Assembly: GCA_036374175.1 (NCBI GenBank) | Contig: DASUUH010000016.1 | Coordinates: forward strand, 1 to 8,696 | Length of the DNA: 8,696 nt | Direction: 5' to 3' | Source: JASLBX01 sp036374175 | GTDB lineage: Bacteria > Actinomycetota > Actinomycetes > Jiangellales > Jiangellaceae | In this document: positions 6,302-8,696 of the stretch, one piece after another | Layout: every line of letters starts with the position of its first letter | Position numbering within the stretch: the first letter of the stretch is position 1 | Translations under genes and position numbers: made by a program | The notes under the pieces: model-generated | Database searches by the model: none | What the model saw: the letters and a program-made list of their open reading frames with translations, nothing else | What the model was told of the DNA's origin: nothing

Positions 6302-6507
6302 CCGCTGGCCATGCTGGCTCTAGTCAATCCCGCCACGGCGGTTGTCATCGGCAGAGTCTGCTCGGCGAGCGTTATGCCGGAGGGGCGGCGGGGCTGGCGT
6401 TGGCCGCAACGGCCGCCTCCGTGGCGGCCGCTGGTGTGCTGAGTCTGGCCAGAGCCGGGGATGTTCGCCATGAAAGGTGGGCACCTGCCACACTTGGCGT
6501 ACGTTAG
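6302..6507 (+). pseudogene. Frameshifted remnant resembling a DMT-type transporter C-terminus
   Basis: Frame one (6302-6355) reads PLAMLALVNPATAVVIGR. After a one-base slip at 6356-6357, the next frame (6358-6507) reads LLGERYAGGAAGLALAATAASVAAAGVLSLARAG and ends at TAG 6505-6507. Joined, they form a helix, the -G-x-LLLGER- turn and a final helix typical of the last two helices of drug/metabolite (DMT/EamA-like) transporters. Upstream of 6302 no frame gives further recognisable transporter sequence, so most of the gene is missing. ATG 6279 starts a short G/C3-rich frame that may belong to it after another slip. A sequencing error could explain the single slip but not the missing N-terminus. 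The remainder of 6124-6301 holds only the inverted repeat described separately. Confidence 0.45.
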
Positions 6508-6515
6508 TGGTGCGA

Positions 6516-6531
6516 GGCTGGCGTACCAGCC
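6516..6531. repeat. Small palindrome upstream of the VKOR gene
   Basis: GGCTGG-CGTA-CCAGCC is a perfect 6-bp inverted repeat 29 bases before the VKOR start codon. The octamer TGGCGTAC occurs twice, at 6495-6502 and 6519-6526, 24 bases apart, the second copy inside the palindrome. It may be an operator or a leader hairpin; no clear promoter boxes could be assigned around it. Confidence 0.3.
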
Positions 6532-6560
6532 CGGCCACTGTTCGCCTAAGTGGGGGCCTT

Positions 6561-7253
6561 GTGAGCACGGACATGACCGACGACGCGATCGTCACAGCCG
6601 CTGAAGCAGAGCCGGAAGTGCTCGAGGACAGCGAAGAGATCGATCTTGACGCGCCTACCGAGCACCAGCGGGCCGGCGGGGCCACCCGGGGCCTATCGCT
6701 GCTGCTGACCATCGGTGGTGCGATCGGCTTCGTGGCCGCGTTCACTCTCCTCTTCGAGCGCATTCAGCTGTTCAAGGATCCGTCTTACGTCCCAAGCTGC
6801 AGCTTCAACCCGGTGCTGAGCTGTGGTTCGGTGATGGAGACGTCGCAGGCGTCGGCCTTCGGCTTCCCCAACCCCATCATCGGTGTGGCCTCATTCGCAG
6901 CGGTCACGACGATTGGGGTTGCGTTGCTTGGCCGCGTTGTGCTGCCGCGCTGGTTCTGGCTCGGCCTGCAGGCCGGCACCGTCTTCGGAGCCGGATTCGT
7001 CACCTGGCTGGCGCACCAGAGCCTCTACAGCATCGAGAAGCTCTGCCCGTACTGCATGGTGGTCTGGACGGTGATGATTCCGATCTTCGTCTACGTCACC
7101 GCCCACAATGTTCAGGCCGGGCACATTCCGGCGCCGGTAGGCGTCCGGAACTTCCTGGTCCGCAACAGGGCCCTCATCGTGCTGGCCTGGTACCTGGTGA
7201 TCGTCACCGCCATCCTGATCAAGTTCTGGGACTACTGGTCGACGCTGATCTGA
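6561..7253 (+). CDS. Vitamin K epoxide reductase (VKOR) family protein
   Basis: This 230-residue membrane thiol oxidoreductase is expected to reoxidise a DsbA-like partner and pass electrons to quinone (menaquinone in actinobacteria), driving disulfide formation outside the membrane. An acidic cytosolic N-terminus (1-40) precedes TM1 (about 43-64). The loop cysteine pair C80 and C88 lies in PSCSFNPVLSCGSV, with the spacing seen in classical VKOR, followed by GFPNPIIG. Helices at about 105-125 and 131-151 come next, then the active-site CPYC (C162, C165) and helices at about 166-182 and 203-222. All four catalytic cysteines are present. I chose GTG 6561 because GTGGGGG precedes it; ATG 6573 is an alternative, and a frame extension to 6477 overlaps the pseudogene remnant. 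No fused thioredoxin domain is seen, and no DsbA gene lies in the window. Confidence 0.93.
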   Translation: MSTDMTDDAIVTAAEAEPEVLEDSEEIDLDAPTEHQRAGGATRGLSLLLTIGGAIGFVAAFTLLFERIQLFKDPSYVPSCSFNPVLSCGSVMETSQASAFGFPNPIIGVASFAAVTTIGVALLGRVVLPRWFWLGLQAGTVFGAGFVTWLAHQSLYSIEKLCPYCMVVWTVMIPIFVYVTAHNVQAGHIPAPVGVRNFLVRNRALIVLAWYLVIVTAILIKFWDYWSTLI

Positions 7254-7254
7254 G

Positions 7255-7785
7255 TCAGAGTTTCCGGAAGGGCTCGGCGTAACGGAACTCACCGACCAGC
7301 GTTCGGTTGTACGTCGTGAGCGGGCGCGCCATGAAAGCTTCCTGCCAGCTCGGCTCGGGCGGAACGATGCCGAGTGAGGCGGCTGGGACGAACCCGAACC
7401 GTGGGTAGTACTCGGGGTGGCCGAGCAGCACAATCAAGGGCTCGTCCAGCGCGTCGGCAGCGGCGATCACCGCATGCATGAGCGTTGCGCCGATGCCCTG
7501 GCGCTGGCGCGCCGGGTCGACGCCGATGGGTCCGAGGCCCAGTACGGGACGCTCGCCCGGCAGCAGGTGCGCGCGGGTGCAGCAGACATGGCCGACGACC
7601 TTGTTGTCCTCGGTCGCGACGAGTGACAGCTGCGGGATCCACGCCTCGCTGCGGCGCAGGTCGTCGGTGAGCTTCGGTTCGACCGGCTCGGCGTCGGGGT
7701 AGGCGGGCGCGAACGCCCTGGTGTGCACGCGGTGGATGGCGTCGATGTCGGCGGCGAGCTCGCGGCGGATCAGCACGCCGTCCAT
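7255..7785 (-). CDS. GNAT family N-acetyltransferase
   Basis: This 176-residue enzyme (from ATG 7785) is a single GNAT domain that would transfer an acetyl group from acetyl-CoA. Motif A reads GLGPIGVDPARQRQGIGATLM, with the CoA pyrophosphate-binding RQRQGIG at about 93-99. GHPEYYPRFGF follows at about 122-132, a motif shared by the YhbS-like subgroup of predicted N-acetyltransferases. The acceptor substrate is unknown. Possible starts are TTG 7797, ATG 7785 and GTG 7776; the last has AGGA eight bases upstream, so the true start may be 7776. The stop is one base away from the convergent VKOR stop, and no terminator separates them. Confidence 0.9.
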   Translation of the reverse strand: MDGVLIRRELAADIDAIHRVHTRAFAPAYPDAEPVEPKLTDDLRRSEAWIPQLSLVATEDNKVVGHVCCTRAHLLPGERPVLGLGPIGVDPARQRQGIGATLMHAVIAAADALDEPLIVLLGHPEYYPRFGFVPAASLGIVPPEPSWQEAFMARPLTTYNRTLVGEFRYAEPFRKL

Positions 7786-7870
7786 CCTGCCGGGCAAGAC
7801 CTCCAGGTCCTACGGGTTATTCGGCGTTGCTCAGTTAGATCGCCACGTCAATAATCTTGTTGCTGGACGA

Positions 7871-7949
7871 TGATCATAGTTGCGCCAAATCGCCGGGTTC
7901 GCCATGATCACGAAAGTTTGATCATTAACCAGTAGTTTGATCATCAACC
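7871..7949. repeat. Cluster of TGATCA palindromes with a tandem 19-base repeat
   Basis: TGATCA occurs four times, at 7871, 7905, 7919 and 7938. The last two sit in near-identical 15-mers, GTTTGATCATTAACC (7916-7930) and GTTTGATCATCAACC (7935-7949), which differ at one base and repeat with a 19-base period. The patch is much richer in A/T than its surroundings. It lies between the divergent GNAT and leuS transcription units. Repeated palindromes at a near-two-turn spacing suggest a DNA-binding site array. The rest of the gene-free stretch 7786-8020 shows no gene. Confidence 0.6.
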
Positions 7950-8020
7950 TACGCCCAGCGGCAAGTTTTACCCGGCGTCGGCGCTGTCCGGACGGGATCA
8001 ACGTGCGGCGGCAGATGCGG

Positions 8021-8026
8021 TATCCT
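8021..8026 (+). promoter_or_regulatory. -10 box of the leuS leader transcript
   Basis: TATCCT fits the actinobacterial TANNNT -10 pattern and lies six bases before GTG 8033, so transcription would begin at that codon. No convincing -35 was found; TCAACG at 7998-8003 has the right distance (17 bases) but poor similarity. Confidence 0.5.
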
Positions 8027-8032
8027 GGCCGC

Positions 8033-8068
8033 GTGCGAGGCCTGCTGCTCCTTATGCAGCCGCGCTGA
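8033..8068 (+). CDS. Leucine-rich leader peptide of leuS (11 aa)
   Basis: GTG 8033 to TGA 8066-8068 encodes MRGLLLLMQPR when the GTG is read as Met. Codons 4-7 are four consecutive leucines (CTG CTG CTC CTT, 8042-8053). A run of four Leu codons in an 11-codon frame directly upstream of leuS is the hallmark of a ribosome-mediated attenuator that senses charged tRNA-Leu. No Shine-Dalgarno sequence precedes it; the -10 box spacing suggests a leaderless start. Its last codons and stop form one arm of the long downstream stem (8059-8069). Confidence 0.75.
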   Translation: MRGLLLLMQPR

Positions 8069-8110
8069 CCTGTATCGGACGCCACGATCACGGCGTCGCG
8101 TCAGCGCGGC
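8059..8110 (+). promoter_or_regulatory. leuS attenuator: long stem with internal hairpin
   Basis: GCCGCGCTGAC (8059-8069, covering the end of the leader peptide frame) pairs perfectly over 11 bases with GTCAGCGCGGC (8100-8110). Inside lies a second hairpin, GACGCC (8078-8083) with GGCGTC (8092-8097). An upstream hairpin GCTGC (8044-8048) with GCAGC (8056-8060) overlaps the Leu codons and competes with the long stem. Ribosome position on the leader frame would decide which forms: stalling at early Leu codons leaves 8059-8069 free, while a ribosome at the stop codon covers it. Confidence 0.65.
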
Positions 8111-8111
8111 C

Positions 8112-8136
8112 GACCCCTCCTGCGCGAGGGGTCTTT
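8112..8136 (+). terminator. Intrinsic attenuator terminator upstream of leuS
   Basis: GACCCCTC (8112-8119) and GAGGGGTC (8126-8133) form a perfect 8-bp stem with a 6-base CTGCGC loop, followed by TTT. It lies 38 bases before the leuS start and directly after the long leader stem, so it can only act on leader RNA before leuS. This supports premature termination as the control step. Confidence 0.8.
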
Positions 8137-8174
8137 GCATGTCCACACAGGCCTGACGACTGACGAGGAATCCG

Positions 8175-8696
8175 ATGAGCGAGATGCAGACCGGCACCGC
8201 CGCGCCGGCGGCCGAAGCGATGCCTCCGCACCGCTATACCGCCGCCCTGGCCGGCGAGATCGAGGCGCGCTGGCAGGAGCGCTGGCAATCCGAAGGCACC
8301 TTCCGCGCACCCAACCCGGTCGGACCGCTGGCCGAGCCCGAGCACCCAGCGGCGGGTCGCCCCAAGTTCTTCATCATGGACATGTTCCCGTACCCGTCGG
8401 GGGCCGGATTGCATGTCGGCCACCCGCTGGGCTACATCGCCACCGACACCATCGGCCGCTTCAACCGGATGTGCGGCAAGAACGTCCTGCACGCGCTGGG
8501 TTTCGACGCGTTCGGACTGCCGGCCGAGCAGTACGCCGTGCAGACCGGCCAGCACCCGCGCAAGACCACCGAAGAGAACATCGGCATCATGGGCCGCCAG
8601 CTGCGCCGGCTGGGCCTGGCCCACGACTCGCGGCGGAGCTTCGCCACCATCGACCCCGACTACGTCCGCTGGACGCAGTGGATCTTCCTGCAGATC
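8175..8696 (+). CDS. leuS: Leucyl-tRNA synthetase, N-terminal part (3' truncated by window)
   Basis: The frame is open from ATG 8175 to the window end (174 codons). It is a class I aminoacyl-tRNA synthetase that charges tRNA-Leu in the cytosol. The segment KFFIMDMFPYPSGAGLHVGH carries the class I HIGH signature as HVGH at residues 80-83, followed by PLGYIATDTIGRFNRMCGKNVLHALGFDAFGLPAEQYA, the highly conserved LeuRS Rossmann-fold region. The N-terminal extension of about 18 residues is Ala/Pro-rich. GAGGAA four bases upstream of the ATG serves as ribosome binding site. The editing domain and KMSKS loop lie beyond the window. Regulation is predicted through the leader peptide and attenuator immediately upstream. 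Confidence 0.98.
   Translation, partial: MSEMQTGTAAPAAEAMPPHRYTAALAGEIEARWQERWQSEGTFRAPNPVGPLAEPEHPAAGRPKFFIMDMFPYPSGAGLHVGHPLGYIATDTIGRFNRMCGKNVLHALGFDAFGLPAEQYAVQTGQHPRKTTEENIGIMGRQLRRLGLAHDSRRSFATIDPDYVRWTQWIFLQI

Noticed and set aside
5413..6471. Long open frame on the minus strand opposite the MMPL gene
   Set aside because: It is rich in His/Arg/Asp/Gln with no recognisable domain, as expected from the antisense of a GC-rich membrane-protein gene.
7871..7949. CRISPR array
   Set aside because: The repeats are 15 bases at a 19-base period with only two full copies and no spacers of normal size.
7831..8091. Minus-strand open frame of 86 codons across the TGATCA repeats
   Set aside because: Its codons lack the G/C third-position bias of the genome, no family is recognisable, and it crosses the leuS promoter and leader peptide.
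7981..8174. T-box riboswitch in front of leuS
   Set aside because: No T-box consensus (AGGGUGGNACCGCG-like) is present; the Leu codon run and leader frame explain the region better.

Overview
The window looks like chromosomal DNA of a high-GC actinobacterium (Actinomycetota). Reading frames have G/C-rich third positions, GTG starts are common, and several genes look leaderless. The two edges carry a conserved actinobacterial housekeeping neighbourhood: the 3' end of a histidine phosphatase gene, then tRNA-Ala(GGC), and at the far edge the 5' end of leuS (leucyl-tRNA synthetase). I cannot name the genus from sequence alone.

Layout. 1-220: end of a histidine phosphatase gene. 330-402: tRNA-Ala(GGC) with a promoter candidate and a clean intrinsic terminator. 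603-1202 (+): pyridoxamine-phosphate-oxidase-like flavoprotein. 2670-1222 (-): a tightly overlapping operon of ArsR regulator, SRPBCC/AHSA1 protein and RibD/DHFR-like reductase, behind a strong promoter that contains a palindromic operator candidate. 3806-2716 (-): MarR regulator overlapping by GTGA an unrecognised two-helix membrane protein. Divergent from these, 3934-6123 (+) is an RND/MMPL-family transporter; palindromes lie in the shared intergenic region. 6124-6560: an AT-rich inverted repeat and a frameshifted remnant resembling the C-terminus of a DMT-type transporter. 6561-7253 (+): vitamin K epoxide reductase family thiol oxidoreductase. 7785-7255 (-): GNAT acetyltransferase, convergent with it. 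7786-8174: tandem TGATCA repeats, then the leuS control region. 8175-8696 (+): start of leuS.

The most informative element is upstream of leuS. An 11-codon reading frame with four consecutive Leu codons (CTG CTG CTC CTT) starts with GTG six bases after a -10-like TATCCT. An 11-bp perfect stem using the end of this frame follows, then an 8-bp intrinsic terminator, then leuS. This is the layout of ribosome-mediated leucine attenuation of leucyl-tRNA synthetase, apparently with a leaderless leader peptide. The switching logic is not fully resolved by base pairing I can see.

The genes between tRNA-Ala and leuS look like accessory cargo: two regulator-controlled modules (ArsR with SRPBCC and reductase; MarR with membrane protein and MMPL exporter) plus single enzymes. 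No transposase, integrase, CRISPR array or recognisable defence system is present.
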